A DNA stretch of 64,000 bases from Pseudoxanthomonas sp. PXM03 (GCF_014852005.1 NZ_JACVAU010000001.1:642001-706000), one strand, 5' to 3'. Positions 8,812 through 18,296 are shown, numbered from the stretch's first letter. Translations and numbers: made by a program. Notes: a model not told the origin generated them from the sequence alone.

Positions 8812-9257
8812 GCCGGAACGTCGTTATTCGCGGTGTGATGTTGTCGTTGATGGTGATGGTGCCGCTGGCGGTGGCCGGATGCGCCGCGCCCAGGGCCGCA
8901 GATGTCGGTGGCCGGTGGAGGCCCGTCAATCGGTTCGCAGAAGCGCCGCAGGCCATTCCACTGCAGCAGGGTTACGTTTACCAGGCGTCGCCTGTCGACG
9001 GCACACTGAAGAACATGCTCGGTCGCTGGGCGAAGGATGCACGCCTGTCGCTGGCGTACTTGCATCCGAACGACTACACCCTGCATGCGCCGGTGGCGCA
9101 GATCAGCACGGGCAGTCTCGAGGATGCGGCGGCCCAGTTATCGGCAGCCTACGCGTCGCAGGGCGTCCGGGTGGTGGTCGAGCGCCCGCGGATCATCGTC
9201 AGCCAGGCCTCGCAGGCCGACACCGATTCCGCGCCCGCCGCGGCGATGGGCGAGTAG
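8808..9257 (+). CDS. virB7: VirB7 outer-membrane lipoprotein with N0-like domain
   Basis: A 149-residue lipoprotein of the T4SS outer-membrane core. From the GTG start the signal is basic (R3, R8) then hydrophobic, with lipobox LAVAGC and lipidated Cys25. The internal ATG at 8838 would lose the positive charges, so GTG is preferred. After a short linker, residues about 60-135 (TLKNMLGRWAKDARLSLAYL ... LEDAAAQLSAAYASQGVRVVV) form a beta-alpha-beta unit like the N0/TonB-short domain of secretins. Plasmid VirB7 proteins are only about 50 residues, and this extra ring-forming domain is the mark of Xanthomonadales antibacterial T4SSs (XAC2622 type). It heads the virB operon. Confidence 0.9.
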   Translation: MSRNVVIRGVMLSLMVMVPLAVAGCAAPRAADVGGRWRPVNRFAEAPQAIPLQQGYVYQASPVDGTLKNMLGRWAKDARLSLAYLHPNDYTLHAPVAQISTGSLEDAAAQLSAAYASQGVRVVVERPRIIVSQASQADTDSAPAAAMGE

Positions 9258-9273
9258 GGGTATCGGGCCGCGC

Positions 9274-10203
9274 ATGTTCTCAAGAAAGAAAACATCGTCC
9301 CCTGACATCGACCGCGCTGTGGCGCAGGGCGTCAGTTTCGAGCTGACCCTCGCGGAGCGTGCACGCAAGAGCGAGCGTCGCGCATGGCTCGTGGCGTGGT
9401 CGGCCATCGTGATGTCGCTGATCCTGGCGGGCGGTTACTTCCTGTTCCTGCCGCTCAAGGAGAAGGTGCCGTACCTGGTGATGGCCGACCCGTACACCGG
9501 TACCGCCAGCGTGGCGCGGCTGTCGGGCAATTTCCAGGATCGTGATGTCACCACCGAGGAAGCGATCAACAAGAGCAACGTGGCGCAGTTCGTCCTCGCC
9601 CGCGAATCCTACGATTCCGGCCTGATCGGCCAGCGCAACTGGCGCACGACCCTGTCGATGGCGGGACCTGCCGTCTCGCCTGCCTACATCGCGCTGCATT
9701 CGGAGAGCAACCCCGAACGGCCGTTCCGCTTGTATGGCGCGTCCAGTTCCGTGCGCGCCCGGATCCTCAGTATCGTCCTGATCGGCGGCGGCGCAGGCAC
9801 TCGGCCCACCGGTGCGACGGTGCGCTTCCAGCGCAGCCTGTACGACAAGGGGCGCGGCCAGGTACAGCCGCTGGACAGCCGGATTGCGACGCTGGAGTTC
9901 ACCTACAACCCCGATCTCCGTTTGAGCGAAGAGGACCGCCTGCTGAATCCACTGGGATTCCGCGTCACCAACTATCGCGTGGATGACGATTTCGCTGCCG
10001 CCAACGTGCCGGAGCGGGAGTTCCCAGCACCGCCTGCCGTGCCGGTTCCACCCGCGCAGCCAGTGGCATCACCGGCCGCGGAGCCTGCCGCCGCCGCGCT
10101 CGACGGAGCCGTTGCCCCCGCCAACGAGAACGACGTATCGACGGCGCCGCAGCCCGCGGAGCAGTCGGAAACCCAGACTGGACCCGGAGTGCCCCAACGA
10201 TGA
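9274..10203 (+). CDS. virB8: VirB8 inner-membrane assembly factor
   Basis: A 309-residue bitopic protein. A short cytosolic N-terminus (to about residue 38) is followed by one transmembrane helix (AWLVAWSAIVMSLILAGGYF) and a periplasmic NTF2-like domain (VPYLVMADPYTGTASVARLS ... VRFQRSLYDKGRG ... LEFTYNPDLRLSEEDRLLNP). The C-terminal 60 residues are an unusual Pro/Ala-rich tail (about 245-309), longer than in the VirB8 of plasmid systems. VirB8 sits under the outer-membrane core and links it to the inner-membrane complex. Its stop overlaps the virB9 start (ATGA). Confidence 0.93.
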   Translation: MFSRKKTSSPDIDRAVAQGVSFELTLAERARKSERRAWLVAWSAIVMSLILAGGYFLFLPLKEKVPYLVMADPYTGTASVARLSGNFQDRDVTTEEAINKSNVAQFVLARESYDSGLIGQRNWRTTLSMAGPAVSPAYIALHSESNPERPFRLYGASSSVRARILSIVLIGGGAGTRPTGATVRFQRSLYDKGRGQVQPLDSRIATLEFTYNPDLRLSEEDRLLNPLGFRVTNYRVDDDFAAANVPEREFPAPPAVPVPPAQPVASPAAEPAAAALDGAVAPANENDVSTAPQPAEQSETQTGPGVPQR

Positions 10204-10961
10204 GGTGGAAGGACGCGCTGCGTTTGGCTGTCATTGGCCTGCTGCTCACGACATGGCCGGCGATGGCGCAGGTGATCGAGGAGTACATCTACGCGCCGGA
10301 CAAGGTGTATCCGGTGCGCACGGGTCTCGGCATCACGACCCAGATCGAACTCTCTCCGCATGAGGAGATCCTGGACTTCAGCACCGGTTTCAGCGGGGGC
10401 TGGGACATCAGCCGGCGCGGCAACGTGTTCTACCTGAAGCCGAAGAATGTCGACGTGGATACCAACCTGCTGGTGCGTACGGCGGCCCACGCCTACATCT
10501 TCGAACTCAGGGTGGTGGCCACCGATTGGCGCGTGCTGGACCAGGCACGGGCGGCGGGCGTGCAGTACCGCATCAAGTTCGCCTATCCCGGCGACACCAG
10601 CTTTGCCGGTACGGTCAACAAGCCTCAGGACGTCGCATCCGAGCTCAACACCGATGTCGAGCCGGGTCGCGCCTATCACTTCAACTACGACTACGCCCAG
10701 CGCAAGCGCGGGCCCACATGGCTCGTGCCGACGACGGTCTATGACGATCGCCGTTTCACCTACATCAGGATGGGGGACCGGACGCGTTTCCCCAGCGGCA
10801 ATTTCCCGGTGGTGTTCGCGCGGGACAGCGAGGAGGGCGAAGAGTTCGTCGTCAACTCCACGGTGCAGGAAGACACCATCGTCGTGCATGGCACGTACCC
10901 CTACTTGGTCATCCGCCACGGCGACAACGTGGTGGGCCTGCGCAGGAGCCCGGAACGATGA
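10200..10961 (+). CDS. virB9: VirB9 outer-membrane core subunit
   Basis: A 253-residue secreted protein with a clear signal peptide (MRWKDALRLAVIGLLL ... AMAQ). The N-terminal domain carries the typical VIEEYIYAPDKVYPVRTG and ITTQIELSPHEEILDFSTG strands. The C-terminal domain (FNYDYAQRKRGPTWLVPTTV, YDDRRFTYIRM, VHGTYPYLVIRHGDNVVGL) packs against VirB7 and VirB10 in the outer-membrane ring. It overlaps virB8 and virB10 by four bases on each side, so the three core genes are tightly coupled. Confidence 0.95.
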   Translation: MRWKDALRLAVIGLLLTTWPAMAQVIEEYIYAPDKVYPVRTGLGITTQIELSPHEEILDFSTGFSGGWDISRRGNVFYLKPKNVDVDTNLLVRTAAHAYIFELRVVATDWRVLDQARAAGVQYRIKFAYPGDTSFAGTVNKPQDVASELNTDVEPGRAYHFNYDYAQRKRGPTWLVPTTVYDDRRFTYIRMGDRTRFPSGNFPVVFARDSEEGEEFVVNSTVQEDTIVVHGTYPYLVIRHGDNVVGLRRSPER

Positions 10962-12157
10962 ACCAGACACCGCACGACCATCCGGACACGGGCCCTGAAC
11001 GCGCGGCGCCGCAGAATCCCTATCAGACCGCGCGTCCTGCAGCAGACCCCGACCTGGATGCAAACGCACCCTACCTGCGCTCCGCTGACGTGCAGCGGCT
11101 CAACCGCAAGGCGTTGCTGTTCCTGGCCGGCATCATCGTGCTGCTGCTGCTCGTGGTGTTCTGGATTTTCAGTGGCGGGCTGTCCTCGAAGGAGAGTGAA
11201 GCGCTGCAACCCAAGGGTGAGCAGGTGGTGATTCCCGCCGCGCCACGCGACCTGCCCGAGTTGCCACCCGAGGCTGCGCCGGTGCCGGTCGAGCCTGACC
11301 TGCCACCGCTGCCGGTGGTGGAGGATACGACGTCTTCGACGGGGCCGATGATGGCCATGCCGTCCGGCATGCCCGGGAGCCAGGAGCCGTCGTTGCGCGA
11401 ACGCCGCATGCTCGACATGGCCAGCACGTTCGGAGGCGGCGGCAACCCCGACGCTGTCGCGGGTGCCGGCGAGCAGGATGCTGGCATGGCGCAGTACGCG
11501 GCGCTGATGGGTCAGGCGCCTGCCGCGCCGCGCGAGCCGCCCGACGGCATGACCAGCGCCAAGCCGCTCTACAACCCCAACACCCTGCTGATCCGCGGCA
11601 CGTACATCCGCTGCGTGCTCGAATCGCGCGTCATCACCGACGTCCCGGGCTACACATCCTGCGTGGTGACCGAGCCGGTGTACTCCGTCAACGGCAAGCG
11701 CCTGCTGCTGCCGCGTGGCTCGAAGGTGATGGGCAGTTACAACTCCGATGCCATCATCGGCGAGCGCGCGGCGATCGTGTGGGACCGCATTACCACGCCC
11801 ACGGGCATGGACGTCAACATGCGCAGCCCGGGTACCGACATGCTGGGCGCGGCCGGAAATCCCGGCCACTATTCCGCGCACTGGGCGCAGCGCATCTCTT
11901 CCGCGCTGCTGATCAGCATGCTGAGCGATGCCTTCAAGTACGCCGGCGCCAAGCATGGTCCCCAGGAAACCTCGATCGTCAACGGCGCCGTCGTCCAGAA
12001 TCCCTACGAGAGCAATACCGCCAGGACCATGGAGCGACTGGCCAACATGGCGCTGGACCGCAACATGGCGCGCCCGCCGACGGTGACGATCAACCAGGGC
12101 ACCATCGTCAATGTCTACGTCGCCCGCGATGTCGACTTCTCTGCGGTGATGCGCTGA
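10958..12157 (+). CDS. virB10: VirB10 channel scaffold spanning both membranes
   Basis: A 399-residue protein. The cytosolic head (1-50) precedes a transmembrane helix at about 51-71 (KALLFLAGIIVLLLLVVFWI). A Pro-rich periplasmic linker (about 88-120, ELPPEAAPVPVEPDLPPLPV) leads to the conserved C-terminal barrel domain: LIRGTYIRCVLESRVITDVPG, VYSVNGKRLLLPRGSKVMGSY, the antenna region with PGTDMLGAAGNPG, and the RPPTVTINQGTIVNVYVARDVDF ending. The domain order and length fit VirB10 of X-type systems. Confidence 0.95.
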   Translation: MNQTPHDHPDTGPERAAPQNPYQTARPAADPDLDANAPYLRSADVQRLNRKALLFLAGIIVLLLLVVFWIFSGGLSSKESEALQPKGEQVVIPAAPRDLPELPPEAAPVPVEPDLPPLPVVEDTTSSTGPMMAMPSGMPGSQEPSLRERRMLDMASTFGGGGNPDAVAGAGEQDAGMAQYAALMGQAPAAPREPPDGMTSAKPLYNPNTLLIRGTYIRCVLESRVITDVPGYTSCVVTEPVYSVNGKRLLLPRGSKVMGSYNSDAIIGERAAIVWDRITTPTGMDVNMRSPGTDMLGAAGNPGHYSAHWAQRISSALLISMLSDAFKYAGAKHGPQETSIVNGAVVQNPYESNTARTMERLANMALDRNMARPPTVTINQGTIVNVYVARDVDFSAVMR

Positions 12158-12168
12158 CAGGCGGCACG

Positions 12169-13206
12169 ATGGACACGCAGAACGAACCTCTCGCCCGCGT
12201 TTCGAACGAGTTCCTGGACTACCAGTACCAGGTGCTCGGGATCGGCGAGCACATGCATTCCTCGGATGTCACCGAGATCTGCATCAATCGCCCGGGGGAG
12301 CTCTACCTCGAAACGGCGCGTGCGGGCTGGCTGAAGGCCGACGTGCCGACGTTGACGTTCGAGCGGGCGCGACAGTTCTGTACGTCTGTGGTCAACGAGA
12401 GCAACACGGGCCAGCGCATCACGGACATCGATCCGATGGTGTCGCTGACCTTCCCGACCGGCCAGCGCGCCCAGTTCGTGATTCCGCCCGCCTGTGATGC
12501 CGGCAAGGTGTCGATCACCATCCGCTTGCCGGCGAAGTTCAGCAAGACCCTGGAGCAGTACGAGCAGGATGGTTTCTTCGACGAGATCCTCGAGCAGCAG
12601 CAGGCGCTCGGTGACCATGACCAGGAACTGCTGGAACTGCGCCGCAGCCGGAACTACGCGGAGTTCTTCCGGAAAGCGGTGCACTACCACAAGAACATCG
12701 TGGTGGCCGGCGCGACCGGCAGCGGCAAGACGACCTTCATGAAGTCGCTGGTGAACCACATCCCCGACCAGGAACGGCTGGTGACGATCGAAGATGCGCG
12801 CGAGCTGTTCATCCGCCAGCCGAACGTGGTGCATCTCCTCTATTCCAAGGGCGGCCAGAGCGCCAGCAATGTCACCGCCAAGAACTGCATGGAAGCCTGC
12901 CTGCGCATGAAGCCGGATCGCATCATCCTGGCGGAGTTACGCGGCGACGAGTCGTTCTACTTCATCCGCAATTGCGCCTCGGGCCACCCCGGTTCCATCA
13001 CCAGCTGCCACGCGGGCAGCACGGCGCAGACGTGGGACCAGCTGGCGCTGATGGTGAAAGCGTCTTCCGAAGGTGCCGGCCTGGAGTTCGACGTGATCAA
13101 GCGCCTGCTGAAGATGACGATCGACATCGTCGTGCACATCAAGGCCCACGCCGGGCGCCGCTACATCACCGGCATCGATTTTGATCCCGCCCGCGCGCTG
13201 TCCTGA
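12169..13206 (+). CDS. virB11: VirB11 secretion ATPase
   Basis: A 345-residue hexameric AAA-type ATPase that powers pilus assembly and substrate transfer. The N-terminal domain (1-150) is followed by Walker A GATGSGKT (181-188), the Asp box TIEDARELFI, Walker B IILAELRG and the His box SCHAGS. The start ATG lies 11 bases after virB10. A 150-base gap to virB1 follows, holding no convincing gene apart from a 45-codon frame that overlaps the virB1 start. Confidence 0.95.
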   Translation: MDTQNEPLARVSNEFLDYQYQVLGIGEHMHSSDVTEICINRPGELYLETARAGWLKADVPTLTFERARQFCTSVVNESNTGQRITDIDPMVSLTFPTGQRAQFVIPPACDAGKVSITIRLPAKFSKTLEQYEQDGFFDEILEQQQALGDHDQELLELRRSRNYAEFFRKAVHYHKNIVVAGATGSGKTTFMKSLVNHIPDQERLVTIEDARELFIRQPNVVHLLYSKGGQSASNVTAKNCMEACLRMKPDRIILAELRGDESFYFIRNCASGHPGSITSCHAGSTAQTWDQLALMVKASSEGAGLEFDVIKRLLKMTIDIVVHIKAHAGRRYITGIDFDPARALS

Positions 13207-13360
13207 CTGGAGCCCTGCATGAAGCCTAGGTGCCTGAACCCGCTGATGTCCGTATTGGAGCCGCCCATGCGAGGAAAATGGCAAGCGTCGTCGCAAGGAG
13301 GCGCGGGCTGTGTCCGGCGATGCGGTGGCCATGTCTGCATACAGGATGGAGGGTGAGGCG

Positions 13361-14152
13361 ATGTTGCCTGGCATGGAGCTGATGGGATGCACCGACCTGG
13401 CGGTCCCCGCCACGGTCATGCAGCATGTGGTGAAGGTCGAATCTTCCTTCAATCGCTACGCCATCGGCGTAGTGGGCGGGCGGCTGGCGCGGCAGCCACG
13501 CAATCTCCCGGAAGCGTTGTCGACTGCCCGCATGCTGGAGGACCGGGGCTACAACTTCTCCCTCGGGCTGGCACAGGTCAACCGCTACAACCTGGCGCGG
13601 CAGGGCCTGGACAGCTACGAAAAAGCGTTCGACGTCTGTCCCAACCTGCAGGCGGGCTCGCGCATCCTGGCGGAGTGCTACTCCCGTTCCAGGAAGGACT
13701 GGGGCAAGGCGTTCAGCTGCTACTACTCCGGCAACTTCACCACCGGCTATCGGCACGGATACGTACAGAAAGTGTTCGCGTCCTGGCAACGCCAGGCTGG
13801 CGACGATGCCGCGCCCGCCATCCCGGTGATAGACCGCGGGACCACGGCGCAGCGCAGCACTGCCCCGCGTGCGCGCGCAGCGAGCGTGCCGTCGTCCCGC
13901 GTGGCGCGCCGCATCGAGGAGGCACGATCCGATCGGAGCGCCATGCCCGCTCCCGCCATGTCCGTGGCGAGCGCGCCCATGCCACTGCCCGCAGCCGCGC
14001 CCGCATCCACCACCCACGTTGCGCCCGCGGTCGCGCAGCCGATGGCCGACGCACCCGTGCTGGTGCAGGCCTATCACCAGAACACAGCCGCGACGCCATC
14101 GGCGCCGCAGGTCGTGCAGACATCCGGGAGGGACGACGCTTTCGTCTTCTAG
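13361..14152 (+). CDS. virB1: VirB1-like lytic transglycosylase
   Basis: A 263-residue peptidoglycan-cleaving enzyme that opens the wall for channel assembly. The SLT fold is visible: VMQHVVKVESSFNRYAIGVV with the catalytic Glu in VESS, GYNFSLGLAQVNRYNL, and FDVCPNLQAGSRIL with AFSCYYSGNFTTGY. The C-terminal 100 residues are low-complexity Ala/Pro. I place the start at 13361 because GGAGGG lies 7 bases upstream. A GTG at 13310 with AAGGAG before it is a workable alternative that would add 17 residues. No clear signal peptide is seen with either start, which is odd for a periplasmic enzyme. Confidence 0.88.
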   Translation: MLPGMELMGCTDLAVPATVMQHVVKVESSFNRYAIGVVGGRLARQPRNLPEALSTARMLEDRGYNFSLGLAQVNRYNLARQGLDSYEKAFDVCPNLQAGSRILAECYSRSRKDWGKAFSCYYSGNFTTGYRHGYVQKVFASWQRQAGDDAAPAIPVIDRGTTAQRSTAPRARAASVPSSRVARRIEEARSDRSAMPAPAMSVASAPMPLPAAAPASTTHVAPAVAQPMADAPVLVQAYHQNTAATPSAPQVVQTSGRDDAFVF

Positions 14153-14226
14153 CAGTACCCGCCAAGGATGGCTTAACGGCACTCGAAAGTGCCACCCACC
14201 ATTGCAACCACCATTTGGGGTCGACT

Positions 14227-14601
14227 ATGAACAACATGCACGCCACTCAAGCCAAGCAGGCATCCACCGCCTTGATCGTGATGATCGTCGCGGCCATCGC
14301 GCTGGCATATCCCGAACTCGCGCTTGCCCAGGACGTTACGGGCGCGCAGGGGCGCGTCACCAGCTTCTTCACCAACATCAACTCCCTGTTGAACGTGGCG
14401 TCCATCGCCATCGTCACCATCGCCGTGATCTTCGCGGGCTATCAGATCGCGTTCAACCACAAGCGCGTCGGTGATGTGGCGCCGGTGCTGATCGGCGGGT
14501 TCCTGATCGGTGCAGCTGCGCAGATCGCGAAAATGCTGCTGCCGGACGACGTCACCTCCACGGCGATGGCCGTCGGTCAGATGCTGACGCAGTATGCATA
14601 A
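14227..14601 (+). CDS. virB2: VirB2 major pilin
   Basis: A 124-residue pilin precursor. The long signal sequence ends at about residue 35 (ALAYPELALAQ), giving a mature pilin of about 89 residues. Two hydrophobic helices (about 55-75 NVASIAIVTIAVIFAGYQIA and 88-107 VLIGGFLIGAAAQIAKML) flank a short basic loop, NHKRVGD, as in TrbC/VirB2 proteins. Its stop codon overlaps the virB3 ATG region by eight bases. Confidence 0.93.
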   Translation: MNNMHATQAKQASTALIVMIVAAIALAYPELALAQDVTGAQGRVTSFFTNINSLLNVASIAIVTIAVIFAGYQIAFNHKRVGDVAPVLIGGFLIGAAAQIAKMLLPDDVTSTAMAVGQMLTQYA

Positions 14602-14908
14602 GAACGTGCTGTTCAGGGGCTGCACACGCCCGCCCATGTTCATGGGGGTTCCCTACGTGCCCTTCACGATCGGGGCGGGCGGCTGCCTGCTGCTCACGTT
14701 CTACTTCAACATGTTCTTCCTGGCCCTGCTGCCGGTGGTCATCTTCATCATGCGGCAGATGGCGCGCCGCGACGAGATGATCTTCCGGCTGCTGGGGCTG
14801 CGGTGGCAGTTCCGGACCAAGGTCCGGAACCTACGCCATCACGAAGGCATGTGGGTGTTCACGCCCAACGCGTACCGCACGCGTTTCGACGAATCGATTC
14901 CGGACTGA
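14594..14908 (+). CDS. virB3: VirB3 inner-membrane component
   Basis: A 104-residue protein with the VirB3 pattern: basic N-terminus (LFRGCTRPPMFMGVP), two adjacent hydrophobic segments (about 26-60), and a polar tail ending at FDESIPD. It anchors VirB4 at the inner membrane. It overlaps virB2 by eight bases and lies 3 bases before virB4. It is a separate gene, not a VirB3-VirB4 fusion. Confidence 0.92.
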   Translation: MHKNVLFRGCTRPPMFMGVPYVPFTIGAGGCLLLTFYFNMFFLALLPVVIFIMRQMARRDEMIFRLLGLRWQFRTKVRNLRHHEGMWVFTPNAYRTRFDESIPD

Positions 14909-14911
14909 CTC

Positions 14912-17425
14912 ATGCTCGCGCCCGACCTGTCCATCGCCGAGTTCATCCCACTGTCCGCCCACGTGTCGCCGCACGTGGTCAAGACCACGGGGGGCGATTT
15001 CCTGCTGACCTGGCGGCTGGACGGGCTGCCCTTCGTCGGGCGCGAGGAATGGGAACTGGAGCATCGCCACAACACGTTCAACCGAATGCTGCAGACGTTG
15101 CGCGCACCGGACTTCGTCAATGTTGCGTTCTGGGTGCACGACCTGCGACGGCGCGGGCGGATCCGCTCGGGCGCGCGCTTTGGGCAGGCGTTCAACCAGG
15201 CGCTGTCCGATGGCTACTTCGACGGGCTGTCTTCGCAGAAGATCATGCAGAACGAGCTGTACCTCACGATGATCTACCGGCCCATCGTGATGGGCAAGAA
15301 ATTCGTCGAGAAGTCCGCGAACGTCCCGCGCCTGCAGGCTGAGCAGGAGCAGTCCGTGTCGAAGCTGATGGAGCTGGCCGGCAACGTGGAAGCTGTCCTG
15401 AAGGACTACGCGCCAATGCGGCTGGGCATGTACGAGTCCGACGCGGGCGGCGTGTTCTCCGAGACGCTGGAATTCTTCGGCTTCTTGCTCAACCGCATCT
15501 CGGAGCCCGTGCCGGTGCTGCGGGCGCCACTCTACGACTACCTCGCCGTCAGCCGGCACATGTTCTCGTCCAAGACCGGCGACTTCGTGGTCAGCACACC
15601 GGACGGACAGAACCATTTCGGCGCGATCCTGAACATCAAGGAATACACCGACGGCACCTGGCCCGGCATCCTCAACGGCCTGAAATATCTCGACTTCGAG
15701 TACGTCATCACCCATTCGTTCAGCCCCATGGGGCGTCAGGACGCATTGAAGGTCTTGGACCGCACCAAGGGGATGATGATCTCGTCCGGGGACAAGGCGG
15801 TCAGCCAGATCGCGGAACTGGATGGCGCGATGGATCAGGTCGCGTCCGGCAACTTCGTGTTGGGCGAATACCACTTCATCATGACCTTGTATGCGGAGGA
15901 CCAGTCCCGCCTTTCGCAGAACGTCGCGGTGGCCCGGGCGGAGCTGTCCAACGCCGGTTTCGTTTCCACCAAAGAGGACCTGGCGGTGTGTTCGTCCTTC
16001 TACTCGCAGCTGCCTGGCAACTGGCGCTACCGGACGCGGTTGGCGAACGTCAGTTCGTTGAACTTCCTGGGGCTGTCGCCGTTGCACAACTTCGCCACCG
16101 GAAAGCGGGACAACAATCCCTGGGGCGAATGCGTCACCGTACTGCAGACCACCAACGGCCAGCCCTACTATTTCAACTTCCACGCCACCCATCCCGCCGA
16201 GAACTCGCTGGGCGAGAAGGCCATCGCCAACACCATGGTCATCGGCAAGTCGGGTACCGGCAAGACGGCACTGATCAACTTCCTGCTCAGCCAGGTGCAG
16301 AAGTTCGACCCGGTGCCGACCATCTTCTTCTTCGACAAGGACCGCGGCGCCGAGATCTTCGTGCGCGCCTGTGGTGGCAACTATCTGGCGCTGGAGAATG
16401 GCCAGCCGACCGGCTTCAATCCGTTCCAGTGCGAACGCACGGATGCCAACGTGCAGTTCCTGGCGGGATTGATCAAGGTGCTGGCGGGCAAGACGCACTA
16501 CACCGCCCGCGAGGACGAGGATGTCTTCCGCGCGGTAGAGGCCATGCTCGACATGCCGTTCCACCTGCGCTCGATGACCAATTTCCAGAAGAGCCTGCCC
16601 AACATGGGCGACGACGGTCTCTACGCGCGGCTGCGCAAATGGACGGCCGGGAATGCGCTGGGCTGGGTCTTCGACAATCCCATGGACACCATCGACCTTG
16701 GCCGGGCCAGTATCATCGGTTTCGATTACACCGATGTCATCGAGAATGCCGAGATACGCGTACCGGTGATCAACTACCTGCTCCATCGCCTGGAGGAACT
16801 GATCGACGGGCGCCCGCTCATCTACGTGATGGATGAGTTCTGGAAGATCCTCGACGGCGGCGGCGCGCTCAAGGACTTCGCCAAGAACAAGCAGAAGACG
16901 ATCCGCAAGCAGAATGGCCTGGGCATCTTCGCCACCCAGAGCCCGGAGGATGCGCTGGCGAGCGACATTTCAGCCGCGCTGATCGAGCAGACCGCCACGC
17001 TGATCCTGTTGCCGAACCCGAATGCCTCCCGCGATGACTACATTGAGGGGCTGAAGCTGACCGATGCCGAGTTCCAGGTGATCAAGAGCCTGGACGAGCG
17101 CTCGCGCTGCTTCCTCGTCAAGCAGGGGCACGCATCAACGGTCTGCCAGCTCAACCTGCGCGGAATGGATGACGCACTGGCAGTGATCTCGGCCAGCACC
17201 GACAACATCGAGATCATGCACCGCATCGTCGACGAAGAAGCGCAGAGCCTGGAGATCGACAAGGCCGACTTACTGCCGGAACAGTGGTTGCCGCGGTTCC
17301 AGCAGGAGCGGAAAGGCTCGCGAAGCCGCCGGGAAACGCCGGTCGCTGCTTCCTCTACCGGCCGAGAAGGCCATCCCGACAGCCCGCGCCCCACGCGGCC
17401 CACCCACTCCAGCCTCCAACGCTGA
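14912..17425 (+). CDS. virB4: VirB4 secretion ATPase
   Basis: An 837-residue ATPase, the most conserved T4SS component. The N-terminal CagE/TrbE/VirB domain covers about 1-400. Walker A is GKSGTGKT near residues 447-454, with IFFFDKDRGAEIF after it, Walker B IYVMDEFWKIL, and the ATQSPEDAL sensor motif. A polar, Arg/Pro-rich tail of about 30 residues closes the protein. It drives pilin extraction and substrate transport together with VirB11 and VirD4. Confidence 0.96.
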   Translation: MLAPDLSIAEFIPLSAHVSPHVVKTTGGDFLLTWRLDGLPFVGREEWELEHRHNTFNRMLQTLRAPDFVNVAFWVHDLRRRGRIRSGARFGQAFNQALSDGYFDGLSSQKIMQNELYLTMIYRPIVMGKKFVEKSANVPRLQAEQEQSVSKLMELAGNVEAVLKDYAPMRLGMYESDAGGVFSETLEFFGFLLNRISEPVPVLRAPLYDYLAVSRHMFSSKTGDFVVSTPDGQNHFGAILNIKEYTDGTWPGILNGLKYLDFEYVITHSFSPMGRQDALKVLDRTKGMMISSGDKAVSQIAELDGAMDQVASGNFVLGEYHFIMTLYAEDQSRLSQNVAVARAELSNAGFVSTKEDLAVCSSFYSQLPGNWRYRTRLANVSSLNFLGLSPLHNFATGKRDNNPWGECVTVLQTTNGQPYYFNFHATHPAENSLGEKAIANTMVIGKSGTGKTALINFLLSQVQKFDPVPTIFFFDKDRGAEIFVRACGGNYLALENGQPTGFNPFQCERTDANVQFLAGLIKVLAGKTHYTAREDEDVFRAVEAMLDMPFHLRSMTNFQKSLPNMGDDGLYARLRKWTAGNALGWVFDNPMDTIDLGRASIIGFDYTDVIENAEIRVPVINYLLHRLEELIDGRPLIYVMDEFWKILDGGGALKDFAKNKQKTIRKQNGLGIFATQSPEDALASDISAALIEQTATLILLPNPNASRDDYIEGLKLTDAEFQVIKSLDERSRCFLVKQGHASTVCQLNLRGMDDALAVISASTDNIEIMHRIVDEEAQSLEIDKADLLPEQWLPRFQQERKGSRSRRETPVAASSTGREGHPDSPRPTRPTHSSLQR

Positions 17426-17447
17426 GCGAAAAGCAGAGGGCTCCATC

Positions 17448-18239
17448 ATGAACAAGTCGACATCACACGGTTATGCCGTCCATATCGCCCTGATCCTCCT
17501 TGCGGTGGGGCTGGGCGCTGCGGAGAACGCGCAGGCGCAATGGCGCGTCATCGACAATGCGGCCAATACCAAGCTGCAGGACATGAACGGTCGCATCGGA
17601 ACCACCAGTGCAACGGGCAACGGCAACGGCACGGTGAACGGCAACCTGCGCGAGCTTTACCAGCAGCAGGTGTTCGAGTCGTTCAATGGCAACAACGAGG
17701 ACAGCAAGGCGGCGCCGGAGCCCGAGGAGAAACTCCAGCACGCCCGGCCAACACTGAGCGGTGCAAGCGTGAATGCCGACACCCGATGCCCGCAGCCTAG
17801 TGGGGGTGGCGCCGCGCAGCAGCAGTGGCAGTTGTGCCGGGAGATCGTCAATACGGAGCTGGCCAAGTACAACTACTCTCTGAAAATGTACGAGGTGACG
17901 ACCCAGCGCCAGCGCTACCTGGACGAGCTCAAGCGCCAGCGTTCCGGCATACGTAGTCATGAAGTGGGCAAGCTGCAGGACAACACGAATCGTATTCTCT
18001 TGCTGATGTCTCAGATGGAAATCGATCGCCAGCAGCAGCAGACCTACATGGATGCCTATGTCGCACGTATTGCCTACCTTCAGGAAGCCAGCAAGACGAT
18101 TGCGCAGCAGGCGCTTGAAGGGACGCGTAGTTCGACCGGCGGAATCGGTGGCGGGCTGGGCAGCATCATAGGCGGCGTCGCCGGCGCGGGCGCGCTGAAG
18201 CTCGCACTGGATGCTGCCCAGTCGCGCCGGCGTAATTGA
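17448..18239 (+). CDS. virB5: VirB5-like pilus-tip protein
   Basis: A 263-residue secreted protein with a signal peptide ending in AENAQAQ. The mature part opens with WRVIDNAANTKLQDMNGRIG. It has a Gly/Asn-rich loop, then a long Gln-rich helical region (about 120-220), and a glycine-rich hydrophobic tail (SSTGGIGGGLGSIIGG). VirB5 proteins are poorly conserved helical pilus-tip adhesins. The assignment rests on position between virB4 and virB6, export signal and helical composition. The two cysteines CPQP/LCRE may form a disulfide. Confidence 0.75.
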   Translation: MNKSTSHGYAVHIALILLAVGLGAAENAQAQWRVIDNAANTKLQDMNGRIGTTSATGNGNGTVNGNLRELYQQQVFESFNGNNEDSKAAPEPEEKLQHARPTLSGASVNADTRCPQPSGGGAAQQQWQLCREIVNTELAKYNYSLKMYEVTTQRQRYLDELKRQRSGIRSHEVGKLQDNTNRILLLMSQMEIDRQQQQTYMDAYVARIAYLQEASKTIAQQALEGTRSSTGGIGGGLGSIIGGVAGAGALKLALDAAQSRRRN

Positions 18240-18296
18240 TTCCGCGCGGAAAAGGCGTGATGAAGGGGGGCGTCATCAGGACGCGAAGGAACGAGC

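Noticed and set aside
13219-13356. 45-codon frame between virB11 and virB1
   Set aside because: No export signal, no ribosome site of note, composition like random GC-rich DNA, and it overlaps the virB1 start region.
14831-16786. 651-codon open frame antisense to virB4
   Set aside because: It mirrors virB4 in GC-rich DNA, is His/Val/Arg-rich without any domain, and has no ribosome site. VirB4 on the other strand has full ATPase motifs.
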